A stretch of DNA of 5,221 bases from positions 2,839 through 8,059 of the forward strand of contig DBZX01000032.1 in assembly GCA_002311335.1 (NCBI GenBank), in the 5' to 3' direction. This document shows positions 1 to 5,221 of the stretch, one piece after another. The notes under the pieces were generated by a model that was given only the letters and a program-made list of their open reading frames with translations, did no database searches and was not told the origin of the DNA. The position numbers and the translations under genes were made by a program. The stretch comes from a bacterium UBP10_UBA1149 (GTDB taxonomy: Bacteria > Desulfobacterota > Binatia > UBA1149). Numbering within the stretch: position 1 is the first letter of the stretch; each line of letters starts with the position of its first letter.

Positions 1-323
1 ACGATGTTGGTCATCAGTCGCAGGGTCGGTTGTTCTTCGATCGCCACCAGGGCGATGACGTAGGGAGGGTCAAAGCCCGGTATCCACGGCTGGTGGTTGA
101 CCGTCCAGCTCAACAGCGAGGCGCGCCCCGACACGGCGCGGACCTCCAGGTCACGTTGCATACACAGCGGGCAGTTCGGAAGCGGGGGGTGAACGTAGTG
201 GCTGCAGGCGGCGCAGTGGAGAAAGTTGAGCTTGTTCTCGCCGCCGCCTTCCCAGAAGTGCCGGTTGGAATCGGTCAGCAGCGGCAGCAGCCGGGTGACG
301 CTGCCGCTGCCGGCTTCAGGCAC
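1..323 (-). CDS. DUF35-type Zn-ribbon/OB-fold protein, 3' end cut by window edge
   Basis: The reading frame starts at GTG 323-321 and is still open at base 1, giving 107 codons. An in-frame stop at 329-327 leaves this GTG as the only upstream start. The protein has an N-terminal helix region with an HFWEGG motif (residues 22-27), then a rubredoxin-like zinc ribbon with Cys37, Cys40, Cys51 and Cys54 (CxxC...CPLC). An OB-fold begins near residue 64 and contains PPYVIALV around residues 86-93. This is the standard layout of the DUF35 family, whose full proteins are about 130-150 residues, so only the tail is missing. Family members bind acyl-CoA and partner with thiolases or thiolase-like aldolases; the ChsH2 and Ltp2 DUF35 domains of steroid side-chain degradation are known cases. 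The start overlaps the upstream SDR by 8 bp, which suggests coupled translation. The partner enzyme and substrate are not visible here. Confidence 0.9.
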   Translation of the reverse strand, partial: MPEAGSGSVTRLLPLLTDSNRHFWEGGGENKLNFLHCAACSHYVHPPLPNCPLCMQRDLEVRAVSGRASLLSWTVNHQPWIPGFDPPYVIALVAIEEQPTLRLMTNI

Positions 324-1065
324 GGATTATCTGTCCGCCGTCTACGGCCAGTATCTGGGCGGTGACCCAGGACGCGTCGTCCGACAGCAGGAACAGGCAG
401 GTGCCTACCATGTCGGTGGGCTGGCCCACCCGCTTGAGATGCAGGCCGTTGACGATGTCGTCGATGATCCCCTCGGGTACCACCCCGCGGGTGGCCGCGG
501 TGTCTACAGGCCCGGGAGCGATCGCGTTTACACGTATGTTGCGCCAGCCCATCTCGGCCGCCAGCGAGTGGGTTATGCCGTGCAGGGCCAGCTTGGCGAT
601 GCCGTAGTAACCCGCCGCCATCCACGCTGCGGTGGACGACTGGTTGACGATGGCTCCGCCACCGCGCTCGGTCATCGACTCGTAGACGGCCCGTGTTGCC
701 AGCAGTGCGCCGTTTACGTTCACGCGCATGAAGCGATCCCAGTAGTCCATGGGCATGTCGAGCATGGAGTACATTTCCATGCCCGCGTAGATGGCCGCGT
801 TGTTGACCAGGTAGTCGACGCCGCCGAAGGCTTCGACGGCCGCCTTGCCCATGGCAACGGTAGACTCTTCGTTGGACACGTCGGTTTCAACGAACAGCGC
901 CCGCCCGCCCGCCGCTTCGATTTCGCCGGCCACGCGTTGGCCCTGCTCGGCGTTGAGTTCTGCTACGACGAGGGCGGCGCCCTCGGCCGCCAGTCCCTTG
1001 GCGTAGGCTTCGCCTATGCCTTGTCCCGCACCGGTGACCACGGCCACCTTGTCCTTGAAACGCAT
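316..1065 (-). CDS. Classical SDR family oxidoreductase (NAD-type), 249 aa
   Basis: This is a complete classical SDR with a Rossmann fold. It probably interconverts an alcohol and a ketone, or acts on a related small molecule, in the cytoplasm. The cofactor motif TGAGQGIG is at residues 11-18, the NNAA motif at 88-91, and the catalytic set is Asn116, Ser144 (or Ser143), Tyr154 and Lys158. Glu36, at the end of the second beta strand, favours NAD over NADP. The IAPGPVDT segment (182-189) and the C-terminal VDGGQIIR end are typical of the family. The Ser-Tyr spacing is 10 residues instead of the usual 13; a WMAAGYYGIAK-type segment of this kind occurs in a group of actinobacterial SDRs. The ATG at 1065 follows AGGAG at 8 bases. 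The gene lies 30 bp downstream of the amidohydrolase and overlaps the DUF35 gene, so the three form a likely operon. The substrate is unknown. Confidence 0.93.
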   Translation of the reverse strand: MRFKDKVAVVTGAGQGIGEAYAKGLAAEGAALVVAELNAEQGQRVAGEIEAAGGRALFVETDVSNEESTVAMGKAAVEAFGGVDYLVNNAAIYAGMEMYSMLDMPMDYWDRFMRVNVNGALLATRAVYESMTERGGGAIVNQSSTAAWMAAGYYGIAKLALHGITHSLAAEMGWRNIRVNAIAPGPVDTAATRGVVPEGIIDDIVNGLHLKRVGQPTDMVGTCLFLLSDDASWVTAQILAVDGGQIIRA

Positions 1066-1068
1066 GTT

Positions 1069-1078
1069 CTATTCTCCT
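1069..1078 (-). promoter_or_regulatory. Shine-Dalgarno site of the minus-strand SDR
   Basis: On the minus strand this reads AGGAGAATAG, followed by AAC and the ATG at 1065. The AGGAG core is 8 bases from the start codon, which fixes the start of the SDR. The same 10 bases precede the amidohydrolase. Confidence 0.75.
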
Positions 1079-1095
1079 CGTGTCGTGGGTTGGGG

Positions 1096-2409
1096 TCAGG
1101 TTTGTTCGAAGGGCGACGCGAAGGCCGTCGAAAGCTGGTCAATGATGTGCTGCGAAGTGACCGCAGCGTTGGGGTCATCCACGGGTGGGTTGCCGCCCTG
1201 GCTGCGGGGTTCGAGGTCCACGTGCCCGGCCCTGGCCCTCAGCGCCGCCACCGTGCATTCCTCGCGCGAGAGGGTGGCGAACGGGTCGAGACGAAAAACC
1301 CTGAGCGCGTTCTCAAACGAAATCTTGTTGACCTCGTCGTCGGGGACTCCTTCCAGGCAACGGGCGAGGCTCTCGGGAGAGTGCGGCCAGGTGCTGTCGG
1401 AATGCGGGTAGTCACACTCCCAGGTAATGTTGTCCACGCCGATGTGGTGGCGCAGCTCCACGCCGGCCTTGTCGTCGATGAAGCAGGTGGTTATGTGCTC
1501 GCGAAATACCTGGCTGGGGGTTTTGCCGGCAAAGTCCTGGTGTGTCCACAGGTGGTGCTGATCGTACACGTAGTCCATGCGTTCGAGAAGGTATGGAATC
1601 CATCCTATGCCGCCCTCGGACAGCACTATGCTCAGGTCGGGGTAATCCCTCAGGACTCTCGACCAGACCAGGTCGGCAGCGCAGCCGAACACGTTGATCG
1701 GCGACACGGTTATCATCACGTCCACCGGTGAGTCCATGGAAGTGAACACCATGCCTTCTCCCGAGCCGATGTGTATGCATACCGAGGTGCCTTCGTCCGA
1801 GCAGGCCCGCCACAGGGGGTCCCAGTAGTGATCGTGGAGGCTGGGGAAGCCCAGCTTGGTCGGGTTCTCAGAGAAACTGATGGCGTGGCATCCCTTTTTG
1901 GCCAGTCGGCGGATTTCGTTGCCCATCTCGTCGGGGTTCCACAAGATGGGCGCTGCCAGTGGGATGAACCTGCCGGGGTGGGAACCACACCACTCGTCGA
2001 CGTGCCAGTCGTTGTAGGCGCGCAGCATGACCAGCGCGAGTTCCTTGTCTTCACAGTTGGCCCACAGCTGGCCGGCGAAGGAAGGGAAGGAAGGAAAACA
2101 CATGGAGGCGAGCACGCCGTTGGCGTTCATGTCGTCGATGCGCGCGTCAACGTCCCAGGTCGCGCGCCTGAGCTGGTCGTAGGAAGTCGGCTCTACACCG
2201 TACTCTTCGCGCGGGCGACCGGCTACCGCGTTCAGCCCGATGTTGGGGATCTGTGCTCCCTCGAACAGCCACACGTCGCAGCCGTCCTTCTTGCGCACCA
2301 CGCGCGGCGCGCGTGATTTCCACTTGTCGGCAAGGTGTTGCTCGAACATGTCGGGGGGCTCCACGACGTGGTCGTCCACGCTTACCATAATCATGTCGTC
2401 AACTTGCAT
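1096..2409 (-). CDS. Amidohydro_2 family metal-dependent hydrolase/decarboxylase, 437 aa
   Basis: The protein belongs to the amidohydrolase-related TIM-barrel family (Amidohydro_2), which includes ACMSD and gamma-resorcylate decarboxylase as well as many uncharacterised hydrolases. Probable metal and catalytic positions are Asp12-x-His14 in the N-terminal VDDHVVEPPD motif, His213 in CIHIGSG, Glu265 in LSEGG, and Asp333 with His336 in ECDYPHSD. The barrel ends around NALRVFRLD (367-375), leaving a tail of about 60 residues that looks mostly unstructured. The first motif has Asp where characterised ACMSD-type enzymes have the first His of HxH. The ATG at 2409 follows AGGAG at 9 bases. It is the first gene of the minus-strand set and heads an amidohydrolase-SDR-DUF35 order, which suggests a ring- or side-chain-degrading role. 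Whether it hydrolyses or decarboxylates cannot be told from sequence. Confidence 0.92.
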   Translation of the reverse strand: MQVDDMIMVSVDDHVVEPPDMFEQHLADKWKSRAPRVVRKKDGCDVWLFEGAQIPNIGLNAVAGRPREEYGVEPTSYDQLRRATWDVDARIDDMNANGVLASMCFPSFPSFAGQLWANCEDKELALVMLRAYNDWHVDEWCGSHPGRFIPLAAPILWNPDEMGNEIRRLAKKGCHAISFSENPTKLGFPSLHDHYWDPLWRACSDEGTSVCIHIGSGEGMVFTSMDSPVDVMITVSPINVFGCAADLVWSRVLRDYPDLSIVLSEGGIGWIPYLLERMDYVYDQHHLWTHQDFAGKTPSQVFREHITTCFIDDKAGVELRHHIGVDNITWECDYPHSDSTWPHSPESLARCLEGVPDDEVNKISFENALRVFRLDPFATLSREECTVAALRARAGHVDLEPRSQGGNPPVDDPNAAVTSQHIIDQLSTAFASPFEQT

Positions 2410-2413
2410 AGAA

Positions 2414-2423
2414 CTATTCTCCT
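2414..2423 (-). promoter_or_regulatory. Shine-Dalgarno site of the amidohydrolase
   Basis: On the minus strand this reads AGGAGAATAG, then TTCT and the ATG at 2409. AGGAG lies 9 bases from the start codon. The 10-base sequence is identical to the one before the downstream SDR. Confidence 0.75.
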
Positions 2424-2585
2424 ACGGTGCGGCAACGGGTACTTAAAACTGCGGCCGTGCCAAGTAAAGTGCCCCGGCGCCTGGCGCCCGCCCGGCGCAG
2501 TGAAAATGAGGGGACACCTGTTCGAGAGGATGCGCGGTGGGTTGCCCGTGGATGGAACACGCGGTTGTTGTACCCCTGTGTTGAA

Positions 2586-2598
2586 ACCGTGATACGGT
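2586..2598. repeat. Short perfect inverted repeat, possible operator
   Basis: ACCGT-GAT-ACGGT is a 5-3-5 perfect inverted repeat. It lies about 40 bp upstream of the probable EthD gene start and just after TTGAAA (2581-2586). The position suits a repressor or activator site. However, the arms are only 5 bp, no second copy was seen, and no regulator gene is in the window, so chance remains possible. Confidence 0.3.
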
Positions 2599-2625
2599 CG
2601 AGCGGTCTTGATGGCAGCATTCGGT

Positions 2626-2630
2626 GGAGG
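2626..2630 (+). promoter_or_regulatory. Shine-Dalgarno site deciding the EthD gene start
   Basis: GGAGG ends 9 bases before TTG at 2640 and 12 bases before GTG at 2643. This favours TTG 2640 as the start. It also shows that the longer open frame from 2427 is not the real protein. Confidence 0.6.
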
Positions 2631-2639
2631 GCTTCGCAG

Positions 2640-3326
2640 TTGGTGAAATTATTGTTCTTCTGTTCTCGCTTGCCGCAGCTCACCCGGGCCGATTACGCCC
2701 GTATGTTGCTAGGCGACCACGTGCCGCTGGCCCTCAAGCATCACCCGACCATGCGGCGCTACACCGTCAACATTGTCCGGGACGAAGGGGGGGATACGTC
2801 GCCCGCGCCCGTGGACAGTATAGGGCAACTGTGTTTCGACTCCCTGCAGGACTATCAACAGCGCCTTTACGACTCGGCCGAGGGCGCCCGCCTGGTTCAC
2901 GAAGACGTTGCCCGGTTCATGTCAGCGGCAACTTCCTGGGTCACCGGTGAGCGTGTCGTAAGGGCCGCGCCCGCAGGTGAACTGGGAACCGAGACGGAAA
3001 ACGACAAATTGTTCGTGGCCCTTCGCCGAGTCGCTGGGCTGTCGGCCGAGAGCTTCGTTGACAGGCTGGTCAACGATCACCTGACGGCGTTGATGACCGC
3101 TTGTCCGGGACTGGTGGGTTGCGTGGTCAACGAGGTTGAGTGCCGGTTGTCGGAGGACGGTGAACGGTGGGATGCTTTTATCGAGTTCTGGCTGGCCCCG
3201 GGGGTCAGAGGCCTGGAGCAGGAACTGGCCGCGGCGCCTGGCCGCGACGTGCTGCGTGTCGACTACGATCGCCTTGTCGCCGATAGTTGCCAGTGGAGCG
3301 TGCTGGAGTACGTTCAAAAACGTTGA
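2640..3326 (+). CDS. Tandem EthD-domain protein, 228 aa
   Basis: Starting at TTG 2640, the protein opens with MVKLLFFCSR, the usual beginning of an EthD (dimeric alpha/beta barrel, ferredoxin-like) protein. It holds two EthD-like halves, about residues 1-103 and 122-228. The first 44 residues of each half align without gaps at an offset of exactly 120: Lys3/123, Leu4/124, Arg10/130, Leu14/134, Asp26/His27 with Asp146/His147, Pro36/156 and Asn44/164. Single EthD proteins of about 100 residues usually dimerise, so this fusion probably folds as an intramolecular pseudo-dimer. Family members include EthD of ethyl tert-butyl ether degradation and small proteins tied to polyketide and quinone chemistry; no single reaction is established. 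GTG 2643 is an alternative start. The gene leads the plus-strand set, with 39 bp to the next SDR. Its substrate is unknown. Confidence 0.82.
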   Translation: MVKLLFFCSRLPQLTRADYARMLLGDHVPLALKHHPTMRRYTVNIVRDEGGDTSPAPVDSIGQLCFDSLQDYQQRLYDSAEGARLVHEDVARFMSAATSWVTGERVVRAAPAGELGTETENDKLFVALRRVAGLSAESFVDRLVNDHLTALMTACPGLVGCVVNEVECRLSEDGERWDAFIEFWLAPGVRGLEQELAAAPGRDVLRVDYDRLVADSCQWSVLEYVQKR

Positions 3327-3365
3327 GCGCTACGGTTCTTCACTTCGCGCTGGCGGGTAGATAGG

Positions 3366-4172
3366 TTGAACCCGGTGGGGGAGTCGTTGAAAGGAACGCT
3401 GGAGGGCAAAACCGCGATTGTGACCGGTGCTGCGCGCGGCCTGGGGCGCGCCATGGCCCTGGCGTTTGCCGACGCGGGAGCGTTGCTGGCCCTTTGTGAC
3501 CGCGAGGGCGACGAGCTTGCCCTGCTGGCCGAGGAGCTGCGCTCACGTGGCAGCAGGGTGGTCGACGTCTGCCTTGACCTTCGTGACCCCGACGCTGTGC
3601 GCGCCTTCGTGCAGGCCGCCGTCGAGGGGCTGGGCCGTCTCGACGTGGTGATCAACAACGCCGGCGGCACCTTCGCGGGCGAATTTGTCGGCCTGAGCGA
3701 CAAGGGCGTGGCCTCCCTGGTCGACGAAAACTTCGGCAGCGTTGTCAACGTGATCCGCGCCGTCTCCGCACACCTGGGCGAGGGCGCTTCGATAATCAAC
3801 ATCACGTCGGTAGAAGCCCATCGGGCGGCGCCCGGGTTTGCCGTGTACGCGGCGATGAAAGCCGCGGTAGAAAGCCTCACCCGCTCGCTGGCCCTCGAAC
3901 TGGGCGCCCGCGGTATAAGGGTCAACTGCATAGCCCCCGACGCTATCGTTACCGAGGGCATGCCGGTGGTCCCGGGCGGGTTGCCGCTTGCGCGTGAGGG
4001 CAGGGCCGATGACGTGGCCGCCGCCGCTCTCTTCCTGGCCGGTGACGGGTCGGCTTTCATCACGGGAGACACGCTGCACGTTGACGGCGGCGAACACTGC
4101 GCGGGCGGATGGAGCAGGGGCGAGGACGGTTCGTTCCATCTTCCCGCTTCGGTCGAGGACGACGAGCAGTGA
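3366..4172 (+). CDS. Classical SDR family oxidoreductase (NAD-type), 268 aa
   Basis: This is a complete classical SDR. Counting from TTG 3366, the cofactor motif TGAARGLG is at residues 20-27, NNAG at 97-100, and the catalytic tetrad is Asn122, Ser148, Tyr161 and Lys165, with the normal 13-residue Ser-Tyr spacing. Asp45 at the end of the second strand points to NAD. The usual PG after the sixth strand is replaced by IAPDAIVTEG (from residue 189). The tail after VDGG is long and ends in an acidic stretch, as in some SDRs with a GGW motif. The start is uncertain: TTG 3366 has only a weak ribosome site, and GTG 3375 (three codons later) or TTG 3387 are possible. The stop overlaps the next gene's GTG in a 4-bp GTGA, so the two are probably translationally coupled. 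It likely oxidises an alcohol or reduces a ketone in the same pathway; the substrate is unknown. Confidence 0.92.
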   Translation: MNPVGESLKGTLEGKTAIVTGAARGLGRAMALAFADAGALLALCDREGDELALLAEELRSRGSRVVDVCLDLRDPDAVRAFVQAAVEGLGRLDVVINNAGGTFAGEFVGLSDKGVASLVDENFGSVVNVIRAVSAHLGEGASIINITSVEAHRAAPGFAVYAAMKAAVESLTRSLALELGARGIRVNCIAPDAIVTEGMPVVPGGLPLAREGRADDVAAAALFLAGDGSAFITGDTLHVDGGEHCAGGWSRGEDGSFHLPASVEDDEQ

Positions 4173-5002
4173 AACTGGGGGTCGCCCTCGGGGTGCTCAA
4201 CCCGGCCTTTCATCTCGAGGTGGCGGTGGAAGCCGACCGGCTCGGTTTCGAGTCACTGTGGTTGCCCGAGCACCTGGTTTTTCCCGTGGCGATGTCGGGG
4301 TCTCCGCTCGCCGGCGATCATCCGCCGGTCCCCCCCGACACGCCGGTGTTCGACTGTTTTGCGTACCTGTCCTTCCTGGCTGCACGCACCGAGCAGATAA
4401 AACTGGGCAGCCACGTCTACCTGCTGGGTCTCAGGCATCCGCTGGTCGGCGCGAGGGCCGTGCAGACGCTCGACCTGCTGTCGGGTGGCCGGGCACTGTT
4501 CGGCGTTGGCGCGGGTTGGCTTGAGAGCGAGTGCCGGGTGGCTGGCGTGGAGTTTTCTTCTCGTGGCCGGCGCCTCGAAGAGGCCATAGGCGTGTGCCGT
4601 CGGCTGTGGAGCGAGCGCGAGATCGAGCACCACGGCGAGTTTTTTGACTTCGAACCAGTGATGTTCGAGCCCAAGCCGCCGACCGTCGGCGGACCCCCGG
4701 TGCACGTGGGGGGGCAGTCCAACGCGGCCTTGCGGCGAGCCGCCCGCGTGGGCGACGGTTGGATAGGGGTGGGTAACACCCCGGCGCAGTCGGCCGAACT
4801 GGTAGAGCGCCTGGATGGCTACCGCCGCGACGCGGGAAGTGACGACAGGCCGTTTGAAAACTCGGTGGGCGCCGGGGTCGTCAGCCGCGACGACCTGCGC
4901 CGTTACGAGGACGCCGGCGTTGACCGGCTCGTGGTCGCGCCGTGGAGCAGGTCTCCGGAAGCGATCGACTCGCTGCGCCGCCTGGCCGAGGAACTGCTGT
5001 GA
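4169..5002 (+). CDS. Luciferase-like monooxygenase, probable F420-dependent oxidoreductase, 277 aa
   Basis: The protein is a bacterial luciferase-like TIM-barrel enzyme and most resembles the F420-dependent Rv2161c-type subfamily. Seen features are the N-terminal KLGVALG strand, LGFESLWLPEHLVFP (residues 25-39), GRALFGVGAGW (107-117), the RGRRLEEAI segment (132-140), PPVHVGG (176-182) and RVGDGW (193-198). Members use reduced F420, or sometimes FMN, for hydride transfer or oxygenation of small molecules. GTG 4169 is chosen because the conserved N-terminus begins there, GAGG at 4155-4158 lies 10 bases upstream, and GTGA overlaps the SDR stop. A frame extension upstream to 4109 has no family resemblance. 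Its stop overlaps the next SDR by GTGA, placing it in the middle of a coupled set. F420 use is inferred from family, not from a diagnostic residue. Confidence 0.9.
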   Translation: MKLGVALGVLNPAFHLEVAVEADRLGFESLWLPEHLVFPVAMSGSPLAGDHPPVPPDTPVFDCFAYLSFLAARTEQIKLGSHVYLLGLRHPLVGARAVQTLDLLSGGRALFGVGAGWLESECRVAGVEFSSRGRRLEEAIGVCRRLWSEREIEHHGEFFDFEPVMFEPKPPTVGGPPVHVGGQSNAALRRAARVGDGWIGVGNTPAQSAELVERLDGYRRDAGSDDRPFENSVGAGVVSRDDLRRYEDAGVDRLVVAPWSRSPEAIDSLRRLAEELL

Positions 5003-5221
5003 CCGTTCCCGCCGACTCCCGTGTCCTCACACCCGGCGGCTCGGCCCTGGTCACGGGGGCGTCGAGTGGCATAGGCCGCGAGTTGTCCCTGGCTCTGGGA
5101 CGGCGCGGGATGAAGCTGGCGCTGGTCGCCCGCCGCCTGCCCGAGCTCGAACTCCTGGCCACCGAGTTGATCGAGGCGGGCGCGCCGCGGCCACTGTTGC
5201 TCGAATGCGACGTGGCCGATC
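4999..5221 (+). CDS. SDR family oxidoreductase (NADP-type), N-terminal part, cut by window edge
   Basis: GTG 4999 opens a frame still open at the right edge, with 74 codons visible. The TGASSGIG cofactor motif is at residues 19-26, followed by the expected strand-helix pattern and an LALVARR segment at 40-46. Arg45-Arg46, where NAD-type enzymes have Asp or Glu, points to NADP. The CDVAD near the end is the usual cofactor-contact strand. The GTG overlaps the stop of the luciferase-like gene in GTGA, so it belongs to the same transcript. The active-site part lies outside the window, so activity and exact subfamily cannot be judged. A DltE/YqjQ-like broad-specificity NADP reductase is one possibility. 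Confidence 0.88.
   Translation, partial: MTVPADSRVLTPGGSALVTGASSGIGRELSLALGRRGMKLALVARRLPELELLATELIEAGAPRPLLLECDVAD

Larger units (their letters stand above)
2410..2639. promoter_or_regulatory. Divergent intergenic region between the two gene sets
   Basis: These 230 bp separate the amidohydrolase start (minus) from the EthD gene start (plus), so promoters for both directions are expected here. The half nearer the amidohydrolase has an AT-rich patch at about 2440-2468 and a very GC-rich block at 2471-2500, in which CCCGGCGC occurs twice (2473-2480 and 2491-2498). The half nearer the EthD gene has TTGTTG (2565-2570), TTGAAA (2581-2586) and a short perfect inverted repeat (2586-2598). None of these makes a convincing -35/-10 pair. 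A plus-strand frame is open across most of the region, but it lacks a good ribosome site and resembles no family I recognise. Confidence 0.6.

Noticed and set aside
226..1731. Long plus-strand open frame of 501 codons
   Set aside because: It runs antisense across the DUF35 start, the whole SDR and part of the amidohydrolase, all of which have clear family motifs. Its translation resembles no family and is explained by GC-rich codon bias.
2444..2463. Possible sigma-54 promoter on the minus strand (TTGGCACG element)
   Set aside because: The -24-like part is a good match, but the -12 element at the required spacing reads CAGTT instead of TTGCA, losing the near-invariant GC.
2471..2500. CCCGGCGC direct repeat in the intergenic region
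   Set aside because: It is two copies of a GC-only 8-mer in a GC-rich block, which is expected by chance and matches no known element.
2427..2639. Upstream extension of the EthD frame
   Set aside because: The EthD family start (MVKLLFF) lies at 2640 behind GGAGG. The extension is Arg-rich, has no ribosome site and fills the intergenic control region.
3310..3323. Inverted repeat ACGTT/AACGT at the end of the EthD gene as a terminator
   Set aside because: It has 5-bp arms, lies inside coding sequence and has no following T-run. The downstream SDR is only 39 bp away on the same strand.
3326..3351. AGCGC/GCGCT inverted repeat between the EthD gene and the second SDR
   Set aside because: It has 5-bp arms, a 16-base loop and no T-run. 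It is too weak to call a terminator or operator.
4109..4168. ATG start for the luciferase-like gene
   Set aside because: It would add 20 Arg/Gly-rich residues inside the SDR coding end. The conserved N-terminus begins at GTG 4169.
3314..4213. Long minus-strand open frame of 299 codons
   Set aside because: It is antisense to the second SDR, and its Ser/Arg/Ala/Pro-rich composition is typical of a shadow frame. There is no recognisable domain.

Overview
This GC-rich window carries seven protein genes, two of them cut by the window edges, arranged as two divergent gene sets. It looks like a bacterial accessory catabolic cluster of the kind found near acyl-CoA, steroid, terpenoid or xenobiotic degradation genes. 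No RNA genes, mobile elements, CRISPR arrays or convincing terminators were seen.

The minus-strand set, read right to left, is an Amidohydro_2 metal-dependent hydrolase/decarboxylase (2409 to 1096), a classical short-chain dehydrogenase/reductase (SDR; 1065 to 316), and the first 107 codons of a DUF35-type zinc-ribbon/OB-fold protein (323 running off the left edge). The plus-strand set, read left to right, is a tandem-EthD-domain protein (2640-3326), a second classical SDR (3366-4172), a luciferase-like monooxygenase of probable F420-dependent type (4169-5002), and the start of a third SDR (4999 to the right edge). About 230 bp between the two sets (2410-2639) must hold the start signals for both directions.

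The genes are tightly packed. Two junctions on the plus side are 4-bp GTGA overlaps, and the DUF35 gene starts with GTG inside the end of the upstream SDR, so co-expression and translational coupling are likely. Only the first two minus-strand genes start with ATG, each behind a clear Shine-Dalgarno sequence with the same 10-base core. The other five use GTG or TTG.

A reasonable but unproven picture is a pathway with several alcohol/ketone oxidoreduction steps: two SDRs with an acidic NAD-type cofactor position and one with an arginine pair typical of NADP. It would also include a flavin/F420 oxidoreductase, a hydrolytic or decarboxylating step, an EthD protein (a family linked to small-molecule oxidation and polyketide or ether metabolism), and a DUF35 partner that usually works with a thiolase or thiolase-like aldolase. 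The substrate cannot be read from the sequence.

The organism is uncertain. F420-type luciferase-like enzymes, DUF35 and this SDR type are abundant in Actinobacteria (mycobacteria), but also in uncultured Binatota, Myxococcota and marine proteobacteria. Frequent ATA isoleucine codons and some AGG arginine codons in a GC-rich genome fit a typical Streptomyces or Mycobacterium poorly, and lean towards a less-studied lineage.
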